Of a stretch of DNA of 64,000 bases, positions 1 through 14,000 are shown piece by piece (positions within the stretch are counted from its first letter, which is position 1; the number at the start of each line of letters is the position of its first letter). The notes under the pieces were generated by a model. It was not told the DNA's origin and made no database searches. It was given only the letters and a program-made list of their open reading frames with translations. The DNA is taken from the NCBI RefSeq assembly GCF_901709675.1, contig NC_051101.1:3597501-3661500 (forward strand). Direction: 5' to 3'. The translations under genes were made by a program, and so were the position numbers. This DNA is from Syngnathus acus. Its lineage: Eukaryota; Chordata; Actinopteri; Syngnathiformes; Syngnathidae.

Positions 1-1195
1 TATACTGCTCTCTAGTGGCCAAAGTGCGCACATCACAAGCAGCCACACGTGAATTAATCGTAATGCACAAACTGTTTAAATTCTTTGCTGCCGAAGAACT
101 ACATTGAATTATGATGAGTTTCATTTAGCCAAAAGCAGTGATTCGGTGCCATCTTGTTGCATGAAGCGCATATTCACTTTATTCGTTGTTGGACTTAACA
201 CAATAAACAATGTCCGCCCAAAACGGTTTGCTTTCAAAGGTTTTAAGAAACGTGACTGCTGCAGCTCTCAGTGGAGCTTCAAATGTCGGTCAAAGGCACC
301 ACCCCGACACAAATCGTCACGGCATATGAACCGCTTGTAACATATCAGAAAGAAAATAGAGTATAGATGAACATACCATAATTTAGTTTAGTACATCAGT
401 TCAATCCTGCGCCGACCAAGCAAGGCAAATCAACACGGCAAGTCCACCTCACCTCAGAGTAGGAAAATATACTTTATACATAACAAGACACTTTCAGGGT
501 TAATATTCCTCCTCGTTCAAAACTAACGTTGTGCTTTTGTGCAAGAATTTACGGAACAGTGAACCCCGGTTACACTGCAGATTCTTTACAGAGCAAAAAG
601 AAGCGAGAGAATCGATTGTGTGTTCTTTGATTACAATTGTATAGTGTAGATTTAATGTAACAAATTTGGTTTCTTTTTTATCTATCGTGGATTTGTAGTG
701 GAACATATCCCCGCAACAAAAAGGGGTTCACCGTCTTGTAAAATAATGAAAATAAAAATAAAAGCCACAATAATGTCACATTTCTGCATTGAATAAAAAC
801 AATAAACAGCAGACAGTAATTACATGGAAAAGCACGAAACCGCTGCTAGTTTGTTTCTCCATGTAATTTATGTCTAGAAATATATCATTCATACTTACCA
901 TATGAAAATAATGATGATAAATCAGCATAATACTGAGACAGATACATTCCTGAAGTGTATCTGCGAGGATGATACACGACCATGAAACGTTTCACTGGAA
1001 ATGCAGTTGCAAGTGACGGCCAGCGTGGGGCGCAGTTGCTCATCCCGTCCATGATAGGTGTGCTGCAGTGGTGATGGGCCAGATTGGGACGTCGCAGACT
1101 CAAGTTTTCAATTATTTTAAAAGATTGCCAGGACCAATCAGCCAACAAGGTCACGGCTTGGACTCACTCCGAACCCGCTTCTCGTTTCTGGTCTC
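1..1195. other. Gene-free stretch downstream of kcnj14
   Basis: No exon is recognisable here. It lies downstream of the minus-strand kcnj14 stop codon and probably holds its 3' UTR. A minus-strand AATAAA (plus-strand tttatt at 178-183) is a possible distal polyadenylation signal, but this is inference. The sequence is AT-rich, and the short reading frames show no family resemblance. Confidence 0.5.
5..20 (-). promoter_or_regulatory. CTCF-like site A
   Basis: On the minus strand this reads GGCCACTAGAGAGCAG followed by TATA. It fits the vertebrate CTCF core (CCACNAGRKGGCAG) with one weak position. Similar sites occur at 1527, 18862 and 28325. Binding is inferred from the motif only. Confidence 0.35.
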
Positions 1196-3651
1196 TCAGT
1201 TGTAGTGAAGGTGGTCCGAAAGTCTCCTGTTTGATGCGGCAGGGAACACCGAGTCTTGGTCGGGTTCATCCTCAGGAGAAATGAGCTGAAGAGCCACTTC
1301 GTTCTCATAGCAGAAAGACGAGCGAGTGCTCTTTATGTATTTAAGCTCTGCGAGCTCTTTAGCGCTACACAAGGGCGTGTTTGGGATTTCGTACGTCCGA
1401 TGGAAGAATGAGTAGTCCACCTGGGAAAAGGGAAAGAACAGCATGTGGCTTTGATTTTATTTATTTTTTTAAACAATTTTTTTTTGCTTCAATACATTGT
1501 ACTGCTCCTTAAAGTGTACACGCCTTGGCCACCTGGGGGCAGTATAATAATGACAGACAGTCATGTCACAACTGTCTCAGTAAGATGCGCTAATATTTAC
1601 GTTTTTTGCAGAGGATAAAGAATCTATACAATTGACTCCTGCCATTTGTGGGAAGTAGGGACTCTGCATATAATTGATGCCCATTAATGAAAGCATTTTC
1701 GCTCTCCTAATTGTTATAGAGGTGGTGTGGTCCATACCTCATAGCAGTCCTTCTTCTCAAAGAGCACAGGTTCAAAACGATATCCCCACTGGATTTCCGA
1801 TGCCAGATAGGAGCTGCGGCATTGCGTGGTCATCGCTGTGGCCTCCACCATGCCCTCCAGGATCACCATCACCTCCAGTTCGGTGTCGCTTTCCAGGGTC
1901 TCGCGGTCCATCTCAAAGAAAGGCGACTCGTCGTTGATCTCGTGGACGATCGTGACCGGTGAGACCAAGAAAATGCGGTCGGTGCCGGTGTCAAATCCAA
2001 CGTTGATGTCCAAGTTGTCCAGCGGAAGGAACTCGCCTTCTTCTGTCACCCTTGACTGTTGATAGAAAAAAAAATTAACAACCGTGAAATCATGAGAACT
2101 ATGTACCTGGGATATTTTGGGGGCGTGGCTAAAACAGGGCCCAGTGACTAGTGTTGGACATCGACTGACATTGCGGTTCAATCATACCCACTCACAGCAT
2201 TTACAATTTTTTTTTCATCTGGAAAAAACTAATCCCATCTGCCCTTTCCTCTTTGCTCTGTTATTAAGCGAGATCACCTTCACAGATTCCACCCCTCCCC
2301 CCAAGGATAAATTTGACAGCATCACCACTCGCACGCAAGACTTCTCGAGGTTCACGAAGGAGTTTGTTCAAATATCAGAATGACAATGTCGGTATTCTTT
2401 ACGTGGAGGAAAAACGAGATGACAAAGGGAAACGGTGAAGTAAGAGTGGGCAAGTTAATCCAGGGTAAATCTTCCTAACCCCCGAGGGAGAATAAAACAA
2501 GCTCTCATTAACTCCAGACCACAGAATATGTCGAGGCCAGATGGTCTCGGCACCCTGTTTGTTTATCTTTTATCTGGACCGCAATCATTCACAGCAGCAA
2601 CTAAGGTGTTGATACGATTTTGGATTTTTCCATTGGCAATGTTCTCCATCCAATAACTTACCTTTAAAAGCTGCGCTCGGACGTGAGCCTCGACCAGGTG
2701 ACTCTTGCGCAGGTTTCCGACTCGCCACATCATGCAGAGTTTGCCGTCCCTGAGGGCCACCACGGCAGTTTGAGAGAAGACCAGAGTTTGGTTGCGCTTC
2801 TTGGGCTTGGCCATCTTTGCCATGACCGCCCCGATGATGAAGGCGTCAATGATGCAGCCCACGATGCACTGCAAGACGACCGCCGCCACCGCCAGGGGGC
2901 ATCGCTCGGTCACGCTTCGGAATCCGTAACCGATGGACGTCTGCGTCTCCAGCGAGAAGAGAAAGGCCGCCATGAAGCTGTTCACTTGGAGGAAGCAGGG
3001 CTCCTCCGCTGCCGCCTCTCTGTCGGCCTCTCCCGACGCCGAGGTGCCGGGAACGAGGCGGACGGAGAGGTCCCCGTGCATGGAGGCAATGAGCCAGAAA
3101 GCACATCCAAAGAGTAGCCAGGAGAGGAGGAAGGAGAGAGTGAAGATGACCAGCATCCAGCGCCAGCGGATGTCCACACAGGTGGTGAAGAGGTCACTGA
3201 GATAGCGCTGGCCCCTCTCGCTCATGTTGACAAAGGTAACGTTGCAGCGGCCGTCCTTGCCCACAAAGCGCTTTCGGGGCCCGCCGCCGGCCCGCTTGGC
3301 GCGCCGGCGGCTTGCGGTGGAGGGGGAAGAAAGGGAGTCCCGGTCCGAGCCGGACGGGCCTTCCCCTCTTCCTCCTACACTACTTCCTGAGCACATGGCC
3401 TCCGTTCTTTCCCCGCCTTCTCCTCCCGTCGACTCTCCGGTGGCACGCCGCGCATCGCAGTCAAGAGGCAATGCGATGCCGTTGACGACGTGGGTCGGGG
3501 ACGGGCCGCTCGGGCTTCCCGACCCACTCGGGCTCCCGCCTGCCCGAGCCATGTCGTCTGCGCTCTGTGCCAGCCTCATGACTTCCTCCTCCTCGAGCGG
3601 CCCATCCACCACCACAGCACTGAAGCGCCGTTTCACACGTGCCGCGCCCAT
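1196..3651 (-). CDS. kcnj14: Inward-rectifier K+ channel Kir2.4
   Basis: Plasma-membrane potassium channel subunit that passes K+ inward and sets the resting potential; Kir2 subunits assemble as tetramers. Exons (minus): 2662-3651, 1738-2055, 1196-1420, all joined in phase 0, giving 510 residues against about 436 in human. The extra length is a low-complexity Gly/Ser/Arg-rich N-terminus (residues ~1-125). Visible landmarks: the Kir2 pre-M1 motif [17 protein letters not shown] (~149-165), M1 (~166-190), pore with filter GYG at 241-243, and M2 with the rectification Asp at 269. A second exon carries the cytoplasmic immunoglobulin-like core ([14 protein letters not shown]), and the third carries [18 protein letters not shown]. 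These strings match Kir2.4 better than other Kir2 channels. Donors are AAG|GTAAGT and GAG|GTATGG; acceptors are CAACAG and TCCCAG. Most Kir2 coding regions are uninterrupted or nearly so, so two introns are notable. Confidence 0.93.
1527..1542 (+). promoter_or_regulatory. CTCF-like site B
   Basis: GGCCACCTGGGGGCAG followed by TATA, close to the CTCF core. It sits in the second intron of kcnj14 (1421-1737). Motif evidence only. Confidence 0.4.
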
Positions 3652-6600
3652 CGCGCGCTCTCAAGTCTCACTTTGTCACACGGTCAAGTTGTGTGATGGA
3701 GTAACGACGGTAGGAGTCTTCAGTGCATCCTCGAAACAAAATCATCGGAATCCATACCCGTCAAGAATCCCCTTCAAAATCATTGATCGGTTCCATGTTG
3801 CGGGTTTCCAAGAACGATCCTTTCGTTGATGGATCTCAGAGCAAATCCACTTTCATCGAGTACATCTCCGAGTGTGTCCATGGAAGAACACTGTCCATAC
3901 ATCGAAGCAAACCAAAAATGACGGCAGGGTTACCTCGCCTTATATCTGTTGCTCAGAATCAACTTGCAAGGGAGGGAAAACAAGAAGCATGCAGGGGGGG
4001 GGGGGGTGTTCGATTTCAAAAAGTACAACAGAAGACAATTTCAGGCAGCGTTTTGACAAAGCTGGGGACAGGGGCAAACTTGGGACACGGACACATACCG
4101 GCGCAGATATGAACATGCAGTTGAAAAGATAAAAACATGCGCTTTCTTACGATACAGTTCTTCAGGTTCAGGTTGTGGCATGGCAAAACAAAAAAAACAT
4201 TGCTGTTTTTAGAAATCAAAAACCACGTCAGGTAGAGAGACCAACGAGAAGATACTTGATAGGCAACTTTCTTGTCCCTTCATCTTTAACAACTTCCCAG
4301 AGTGTCCATATCTGCCTGACTGTCATTTTGAATTTACTGAAGATGATGACATTATACCAAAATAAAAAAAATCTAAGTGATACAAATTAATCTATACCTC
4401 ACCAGACATCCCTCCTTCCTAAGCCTGATTAGATACAGAGAGAAGAAAATAACACAGCGATTAACTGTGTTGCTTGGAAGATTTATGAAAAGGCAAAAGG
4501 TCACCTGAAGACGCTTTTACAGATGGAGCGTTAGGTTGGCTGAGAGATTGGCTTTGACAAGTTCACTGCAGCTCAGATTCCCGCTTTCCAAAGGCTCGCT
4601 GCAGAATTTCTGGCAAAGAGGCATAAATTAGGAATCCTTTGACAATATAAAAGAAAAATTACAAAAAAAGTTTGCATTTACCTTTCATAGTCATTCCAAG
4701 ATCACTTTCGTAAGTGTTTAATCCTTTGGATAAAACCAATCAATTCATTTGATTCATCTGTATGATTCCTACAATAAATGAAAATGAGGAAAAAGATCCC
4801 TCCTGAAATGGGAAGTGACATATGGGTTCATCTTTGGTGGTGCGTTCAGGCAAAATGTTCAGAAGACAAAACAATCTCCCATTTGGATTTGATTGTCTTT
4901 GCTAACTTCTTGTCGGTCGTCTGCTTTTTTCTCACTTGACTCATTTAACAAACCAGCGAGCCTGGAAAAAAAGACATTTACTCATGAGAAAAAAAAAATA
5001 TTCAAATGGTCATTGCAAAAAAAGATAATCAGATGCTTACCTATGTTTTTTGTTTTCTGTCTGGATGGTTTTTTTCCCCTTTTTTTTTTACAATCAGTCC
5101 TATCTCAGGAACATCCCATAGATGTTTGTTATTGTCTTGGACCCTGGGAAGAGATTCAAATAAAATCATGGATAATCATTCGACACAACGTTAGCATTAG
5201 TTAGCATTTCTTTGCTTGACGAAAGGCCCGGAGCAGCAATTCCTGACCTTGACGACCTCAGAATTGTGCCCAACCAACATTTGTCCGTTATCTCCATTAT
5301 GACACCTCCTCAGTGTGGCTGAACGACCGATGACAGCCACCTCGAGGAGGTGATTAAACAAGTACGAGCGCGTGTGTTTGGAAGCTAACGGCTTTCTCTT
5401 ATCAATGTCAAGTGGTTTGTGAACCTGGTGGTCACGCACGAATCCCGTCACCGAAGAAATGTCAGTTCGCACTCGTTAAAGTGCCTGACAGATGTTAAGG
5501 CCGCTACAAAGACAGTTTAGCGCAAACCATTTCTGGCGCATAGCAGAGCGACAGAACCCGGGAAGGAAATTTAAAACAGTTGAAGTGTCAAATAGCAAAA
5601 TCCATCACTGTTTGATGAAAACCTTGACTTTAGGGACCTTTTGTGCCTTTAAATCCTCCAGATGATCAGATATTATTCAAATGCTATGTGGACAGATTAC
5701 GACAACAAGGGATTGATACGATTTTAGTGCGATTGTATTTTTCCACAACAAACCGAGCCGAGCCACAACAATGCAAATATGCACACGTCGATACTTTGTG
5801 ATTGATCAGTGGTAGTTAGAAACCAGGCCACAGATTCGAGCTCTCTCTCAGCGCTCTAGCTATTTTCTAGAGCTTGCAGAGAAATATAATCACCTTTACA
5901 AACCATATTTAGATAAAACTTTTAAAAAAATGGCATGTTTAAGATAGGTAATTGCATTTTAAAGCATCCCAACAATTGAATGTCCTTTTATCTTGGGACA
6001 GTGTGATCAATAAGAGAACATTTTCTGATGGAGGTTGCATCCGGTCCAACAACGTGAGCCCTTATTTAGCGGCCGATAACAAGCATATGTGTGCACTTGG
6101 CTTGGCAGTCTGCCTCATTCCGTCTAATTGAAACTCTTTACCCGAACGCGTGCAAAAAAAAAAAAATGGAGGTCATCGTGTGGCAAAATGTTAATCTGGG
6201 TGGGAGCTAAGATGCTGAATGTTTGTAATTAAGACAATACTCAAAAGTCAACAATAAATAATCACCTCGAAAAATAAAAATAATAAAACATAAATAATAT
6301 TAATAAAATTAAAATGATAATCAAAAATAATAAAAAGAAGGCAGCAATCACAGAGTATTAAATAAAACAGCATAACATCTACAAAAGACAATGAATATAA
6401 AGTTCAGCGTAAAATCTAAATTGGAAAAGTCTTATGAGCTGCATTAGAAAATTGGTGCTTTTTTCCCCTAGTTAAAACCAATTTCAGCTTGAAAACAATT
6501 TTTGTCAACCACAGTAAAAACTGGTAGCGTGTCAGCCCACAGTGAGTTCATTAAAGCTGCTTATTCGATTTTCAATTACATCATTCTTTCATAGCAAGAC

Positions 6601-7545
6601 AACAACAAACCAACAAACATTGCAATTTTAACACTGCACTAAGGTAACAAGCAGCGATAAATTTTGACAAGATGAACTTTCACTCACCAAAAGTCTCCTT
6701 AGGCAACTTCATGTGACAATCTTTGCGCAATATAAGAGTTTGACAAAGCCTGCTGGATCCGCGCGCACGTCGTCAACTGTCCTGTGCGTTGGCGCGCGCG
6801 CTCCCGAGGCGCTACGTCCCCCGGGGACGTGCGCACGCATGACCTTGACACACGATCCCGATTCATTCAACTAGTACATGATCTTATATGGAGAAGTCAT
6901 TCACCATATAATATTAAAACAACGCAAATACATATTTTAATATTCAATGCAACGTATACACTGAAACACGATAGTTTGTTTTTGTTCCGAGTGCACGCTG
7001 TGGGAGTGAGAGAATTGCCGTGTGTTTACTTTTCTCTTAATCTGATTTAATCTCAGTCAAAACGTCGCAGTGATGCCAAGACGTGTCGTGGGAAATGGAA
7101 ATAGGCATCAGACGGCTCAAGGAGCTAAACAGCTGCTGCAACCGGCGACTATCACACTAATGTGTGAGAAATGTGAAAACTTCGATGCAACTCAGTGCGT
7201 CGGGTGACGGAGTGAAGCATTGCAGATTACGTGCCACCAGGCAGACTATCTTTTTATATTACACAAGTGCGTATGTGTGTGCGTGATTGACCCGTGGAAA
7301 ACAGTGGGTGTGGTTTAGAGGTTGCCAACCAGAGAGGGAGGAGTCATTTAGAAGAGCGTGATGATGATGATGATGTCAAATTTACCAGAAGGATAAGGCT
7401 GGCTGGCTGCATGCACCCACTGATATTAAAATCCCTGTAAAGTGAATAGAAATGTATTTTAAATTTGACACGCCACAAAAAAAAAACCAACAGTTGTTAC
7501 CAAGCCTACCAAATTTGAATGATTAAAAAGATGCCAAGTATATAA
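3652..7545. other. Gene-free stretch upstream of kcnj14
   Basis: No coding exon is recognised. The part next to 3651 should contain the kcnj14 promoter and 5' UTR. A poly-G run lies at ~3997-4006, and AT-rich simple sequence at ~6250-6420. A GC-rich patch at ~6755-6835 (gcgcgcacgtcg...ccccggggacg) could be a small CpG island, but no gene start is evident beside it. Confidence 0.4.
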
Positions 7546-7547
7546 TA

Positions 7548-7859
7548 CAGTGATCCCTCGCTACTTCGCGTTTCGTTTATCGCGGCTTCACCACATCGCG
7601 GATTTTTTTTTCTAAATTAAAAAAACATTTAAAAGTCAAAATAAAACTTCTAAATTGAGGAAACGTGTCTCACCTTTAGGACAATGTAGTCTTGTTCCGT
7701 TTACATTCCTTTAGAAGTCCGTTTTCACGTGTTAGCACGATTAGCATCTTTCCGCTAACTCGTTAGCCAGTACTTCTTGTTGGTGACCGTACTTCGTGGA
7801 TTTCACTTATCGCGGGTGGTTTTTGGAACCAATTATCCGTGATATACGAGGGATTACTG
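7548..7859. mobile_element. Short inverted-repeat DNA transposon (MITE, Tc1/mariner-pogo type)
   Basis: The left end begins CAGTGATCCCTCGCTACTTC, and the right end, reverse complemented, begins CAGTAATCCCTCG. The element is flanked on both sides by TA (7546-7547 and 7860-7861), the target duplication of Tc1/mariner-pogo elements. It is 312 bp with no transposase reading frame, so it is non-autonomous. Internal 'cttatcgcggg' sequence resembles a common fish MITE. A related copy is at 23527. Confidence 0.75.
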
Positions 7860-7861
7860 TA

Positions 7862-10800
7862 TGAGGCTTAAAAATCTAGAGAAAGATTTACAGGCCTTTT
7901 CCACACTGTAAAGAAGCTTTGGTCCCAACTTTGGCTGTCAAGTTAGACTTTTGGGTAAAACAAACAAATAATCGCTCACAAAATGTGCAAATAACATCAC
8001 GCCTGGCGGTAGTTCAGTTTAGTGTGACACTCTGGACATTCGACTTTCAAAGTTGCACCGTAATAAGTCTTCTTTGTGGTTTGTGTGTGTAAAACGCTGT
8101 GACCTAAAACAATGAGAAACGTGTTCATCTGAGAAAGAACTTTCCATTTGTATGGTACGACCGCTAATGAGGCACAAAACCACCGACGGGCGGTTCGCAT
8201 CGCTCAAGAGCTCACCGACATTTCCACTGTTTAAGTCAAACACGGGTTACTTCCATACTGTGGCTTTAAAATGATTCATTTGATGCACAGCGGTCGATGG
8301 GAAAGCTGACGTAAATGTAACTTTCGCAATTATTCACATGTAAGGAACATCCCCCTTGTGTTGGCAGCCTTCACCAGTGACTCACAACCGCACGAAGACG
8401 CCATTATTATTTTTGGCTGCAATAACCCCAACAAGCCACCAGTGGGCAGGTTCAAACCAGTTTTGACTCATGTCGGTCTGTTTTGATTCCCAGCAGGCAA
8501 TTAGAGCTGCACACCTCGTACTTACGTCAAATTACAAGGCAAGTTTAAAATGTGTCAACACTCTAGACGTAGAATTTCACACCTGAGGGAGCCTTTGGAC
8601 CTGAAATAATGCAAGGTTGACTTATTACTTTTCATTTTACAAGTGTTGATTTAGCACGGCTCACCTGTTTTCTGGGTTTGGTCATGTGACCCTCGCAAGA
8701 TGACCCTTTGGGCACTGTGACATTAAGTTTGACAACTTCCACTTTAATGGAAAACAACACCACCATATAGATGCTAATTGTTAGCTTGTGTGAGGCTTTT
8801 TGTATCATCAGATTTGAGTCACAATATGGACATCCATCATTGCAGCGCAAAGAGGGGGGAAAAATGAATTAAATGGGACATGCTACAATTGGAATCAGTC
8901 CAAAGAAGGATTAAAAACCTGAATTGGATTTCTGACTATGGGATTAAAGTACATCCTAAATGGATATACTGGATCTACCTACAGATCTTGATATATCGTT
9001 ATGATAGTGATTTAAAATGTAAGCTAAAAAATAGAAAAAGAAATTGCTGTAATCACCGTTTTCAACTGTGCCTTTTTTATTTCAGGTATTTAGTAAAGCT
9101 GCTCCCTTGAATTCTGATGAAACTGTTTTGCAGGGAAGACAGTATCAATACACTCCTGACTTAGTAACAAGGAAGGATTAGGAAAATTTGATGGTCACCA
9201 GCTTGAGGGGATCAATAACTCATCACGAATTGTGAATCAGTCTGATCCAGAAACCATTTGTCTCCTCAGAAAACGTCCGCCCATTTAATCAAGACTATGA
9301 TACGGAGGACGGTCATTCGTCAGTGCGTTTGCGGAGAAACGCAGACGCAAATTAATTAAATGAAGGCGGAAGGCAAGGACGGCCAGGGAGAGGTTAGGGA
9401 GGCGTTGATGGAAGGGGCCGGGGGGTTTGTCCTGGTGGGATTCCCTGCTGATTGGACATGTTTGGGTGGGTTGCATAAACACAAATAAAAATACACTGAA
9501 AAATAAAGGCTGTTTTTTTTTTGCAAGTGTGCGGTCACAAGTGCTATTCTGTTTTTACACGCTGGACATTTTGGGAAATCCCTTAAGGAAGAATTGCTCC
9601 CAGGATTTGGGCTGCTACTGGGTAATTTAGACGCAAGTGTCAAAAGACCTTGACACTATCAAAAGCACAGGCCTATATTTATATTCTAAATATTAATATT
9701 TGGCCCATATAATTGTATAGATTTATCTTTGCCAATTTAATCTGCCCAAGGACTTCAAAATCAGCCATGCTGGCCAACGTGACTTCAAAAACACTACAAT
9801 GGGACTCATTAACCAATTAGATTTCAAATTTGTCCTCACAGGGCCAGAGTGCTGACCTTTGATGACATCACACTTTTTCCGTTCACTGATTGGTCGATCA
9901 AAGCAAAACTTGATACAGCTAAATTGAACGAGCGAAACACATCTAGTTATCGTCACGTGTTTATACATTTACAAATCTTCATGTCTGTAAATAATTTACA
10001 GTAGAAATGTGTGCTTACAGTGAATTAAATAAAGATTTTAGCATTTGTGTCATACTGAAATGCCCAAATGGGCTTCAGAACTGCGCCCCGGCATTTGCAG
10101 TAGACTAAACTCCTTCACCGCCTCGCGTCATGATTTGCATATTTAAGATTGATGCAAAATAATTAACAAGCGCAAATGCACGACGAACGGGTCAAAGCAC
10201 TAGAACGAAGCCATAGCTCAGGTAAATGTAATTATATAATGTGTCGGTCGGACGGGATGGAGATGGATGTGCTGTGACAAATAAATAGCGGGCCACTCGA
10301 GCATTTTCATTTTGTGCGACATTTATGTTACACTATTTTCTTCTTTCGTAGGCCAACTAGGGGCATGAAAAAACATGATGCAACAGAAAACATGGGCAAT
10401 ATTATTATCAATATTACTTCTAAGGAGCTTGCTGATGAGTTGAATCAAGTGTGTTGGAGCAGGGAAACATTGAAAACAACCTAGCTAAGGGTTCTCAAGG
10501 ACCGGACATTTTGGTTGGCAAAAACTTTATCCCACCAAAAATAACACATTTGAACACAAAGTTTCAATACTAATGATGTGTCAGAGGGCCCATTTGCTTT
10601 TACGCTACTTTGACATTTGAGTTCCAGGAAAGCGCTTAATGTGTTTTTTGCACTTTATGGATCGTTTTTTCCAGAGACTCTGCAAACTTCAACAATATTA
10701 ATTTCCCGCACAGGGGAGTTTCTTTATTACTTTATTCTCTACGTTTCACTAAGTCATACCCATCTGTATCTACTTGCATGATGGCAGCCAGGACGGCTCA

Positions 10801-12789
10801 TATCTCGATGCCCCCCACCCCTCCCCTCCCGGTTTTGGCATGCTTGTGCCAGGTATTTTTCAAATTCCTCACACCCTGTGGGGATAGGTATGTCCACCCC
10901 CCAGCTTCCAGCCATCCCCGCTAAACTTTGCTGCCTGTCTGTGTCCATCTAGCGTATGCCAGCACATGTACGGAGCAGCCAAGCGACGCGGCGCTCGCTT
11001 CGCACGCACGTCTGACTGGCGGGTCCCAACAAAATCATCCGGCCTCTTGAAGCTGGCGAAGAGCGGCGGTGGGTTCTCCGTGCGGCGGGCCAAAAACAAC
11101 TGGGCGGGTAACAGGCAACTGTGAGCTATGCTTGACCACTCCAGAAAGGCCCGTTTATCCGGTGACAAGTCAAGCCTCTTATTAGAGCTCGGTTAAAAAA
11201 AAAAAAAAAAATCCTATCCAGGGCCATTTGAGTTTTATACGCAGTCCTTGGAGGGTCATTCTAAAACATCACATACGTACTTTTGGCCCACCGTTTCCAA
11301 CCCATAAAAAATGTTGACACAGGACCTATTAAGATAATTTTGTCCGTAAATAAAACGCCGTATCTCATATCTGTCTCCCACGCGGACTCGTTTCAACTTG
11401 ACCACGATGAAGTAGGTTAGTTGGAAAATTGGATCGTATGTACGTCTTTTTTTCCCACAGACTCCGGCGAGAGTCTTCCATCTCACTCGCGTGCTTCCAT
11501 ACGTGAAAAGAAAACATGGAGAACTCGCCCGCAAAGAGCGGCCTGTCTGAAACAATTTGCCAAAACCGTTGATGGAGCGTTTTCTGTTAAGGGTATCAAG
11601 ATTGTGGTGTTTGGTCTCTTCAACCACAAAACCAGATTTACTCGTAAAATGACTGAAAAACTCAAACTTTGGAGAATTCTATACTCCACGAATAGAATTC
11701 ATGTTAAATAAATATTTGAGTTATTCTAGGAGAGTTTATGCTTAGCCGTGTTTGATTCCCAGATTTTTACACGAGTGGCAGCTGAATTATATAAGAAGAA
11801 ATACAAAATGGACTTCGAGTTGAGTATCAGAGTTACTGGATATGATCACAGACTCCAAAATTGTCAGGGGAGGAAAAAAAAAAAAAAAATCATATTTCTG
11901 CTGATCTTTCCTTGTGCGAGCTGTCAGTCTATGTACACACACACAAACGTAATTACGTAATTTAGTTGAGAAGCAGATAATAATCCGCCAACGGTAGACA
12001 CAACACGCTAGGCCAGTCTCGACATCTGCGGTGAATAAGCGACATTAGTGTGCTGCGTTATAGACTGAAAAGCCAAGAAAAAGCCACATCTCAAATGAAA
12101 TTATTGAGCCGGGCAGCTCAAAAGTGGGCTGCAGCTAAACAAACAAAATGAAAAGATTCCAGGATAGGGATGACGCAAATATGCAGGAGAAAAGTTCTGG
12201 CGACATTTTCTGAAAGAAATTTCTCCATCAAAAGATTTAGAAATTGAAATTTAAAATTTTTTCTTACTGACGGAACCAAAATGTATTCACAACATTTTTA
12301 TTCCATGTATCACTTCAAATTAGCTTTGAAGACTTCAACTGATTATTTGCCAAAACACAATATTATGAGACTATTCATAGTCATGTAGTTGAGGTCTTCA
12401 CAAGGGGTCCAAAGTGTGATTTACGCCCGGCGCAAAGGTTTCAAAACATTGGAAACCCATCAAAACATGACGGAACTCGCAAAGAAAATATAAGCGGGAT
12501 ATAAAGCTGTCATAAACCTGTCGTCATTCGAAGCGGCTTTAAAAAAAAAAGAGCTAAAATATCATTTCTGGGTATAAACGTAGTAGTGATTGGTAATAAT
12601 TCAGAAATATTGGTGGACATCAAATTTTATCCTGTTAGGATAGAGATAAAACTGTCAATGAATTTCAAAAAAGAAAAAAAAATCACTTAGGTAGGACCAC
12701 CTGGATCCGGTTTAGGACCACACAAATTTATAGTAACATTCATCATTGTGTAGGATAAGTCCAACACTCAGCATCCCACCCCCTTTTCC

Positions 12790-12820
<31 letters not shown>

Positions 12821-14000
12821 TGAGTGGTGGACACTTCAAAGACTGCGCTGAGGAGAAGGAGTCCAGACGGGACAAGACAGTAGAGTTCGCATCGCAAAGT
12901 TTGGAGAGTCCAGACATATCGTCGCCCGGCAGAAGCTTTTATTTTGTGACCAAAATTCAAATTCTGGAGATTTCGAGACCGCTCGTGACCACACGAGAAG
13001 GATTTGGAAATGGAAAGAGAACTTTTTGACCAGAAGCATCGGTGGAATATTGTTTCGGTAGCAAATTCTCTGAGGTGAGATTCAGGAAATGCATTTTGTA
13101 AAAACACAAGAATAGACCGATATGATTCTAATTATTTATGTTTATTGTCTAACTATAGGGAGTCCTGTTCTCATGACACAAAGTGTTTTTTATATCTGCT
13201 GCTCAGTCTTTGGTAAAGAAAACCCATCCGTCACTTCTGCTGTAAGGCAAACAACTCGTCCGTCTGTCACGGAATTCTGCCGCAAAGACGATTGTGTCGG
13301 GAAAAGCGTGGTCACGAACGTCGGCGATGCTATTCAAAGCGAGTTGTTAAATGTGGAGGCACGCGACACAGCGGGGGGACCGGCTGCTCCTCTCCAGTTC
13401 AACTGCAGCTCTTAACCCCGGTGCCACCGGGTCCGCATGTGTCGCACGGGCGGGGGCCAGGCACCCCGCCGATGCTTTGAACTCGTCCTGAAGCGCATGT
13501 GTCGAGAATCTTCAGCCCCAAAATTCTTATTGCGATTTAAAATCCATGAGGAGAAAATATCTTCAGGTTGTCCCACTTAACTGATTGGTGGCCAACTGAT
13601 GACCTGAAGAATGGTCCGGGCTCTCCGTCAAGATTTACAGCCTCAATCGGAGCCCTCCTGCTCTGAAAATCCAATTATTTACGAAAACCGGGGAGCGCCG
13701 CGCCGCGCCTGACTCCCAAGGAATCCATAAAACCGAGAAGTCTGTGCCAACGCCTGATGCTTTGTGCTCCTCCATAAACCATCGCTTTCGCTGACATTTT
13801 AATTTTTACGGCATGTTGACGCGACGTTCTTTTCTTTGTGTGTCACCATGAGAAAGGAATCTCCGAAATGGTCAGAAAATAACATTTGTTTCTTTGTCTC
13901 CTTGAATCTGTCTCTACTTCTACGACCTCAAGCAGATCGAGCTTGGAATAATCTTCACTTGGCCTGGCCGATTCCTCCGCACGAGCTACCGACCTCCGAA
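7862..14000. other. Gene-free stretch before the urotensin receptor
   Basis: No exon with family resemblance was found on either strand. It contains a CA microsatellite (12793-12821), an octamer-bearing AT-rich patch at ~10125-10185 (ATGATTTGCATATTT) that could be a conserved non-coding element, and poly-A tracts near 11195 and 11875. The end nearest 14001 holds the 5' UTR and promoter of the downstream GPCR. Confidence 0.4.
12793..12821. repeat. (CA)n microsatellite
   Basis: An uninterrupted CA dinucleotide run of about 14 units in intergenic DNA. Confidence 0.95.

Noticed and set aside
3224-3829. 201-codon plus-strand frame
   Set aside because: It is antisense to the GC-rich first exon of kcnj14, which explains its length.
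10869-11168. 99-codon minus-strand frame in a GC-rich patch
   Set aside because: No domain or partner exon; cannot be distinguished from chance.
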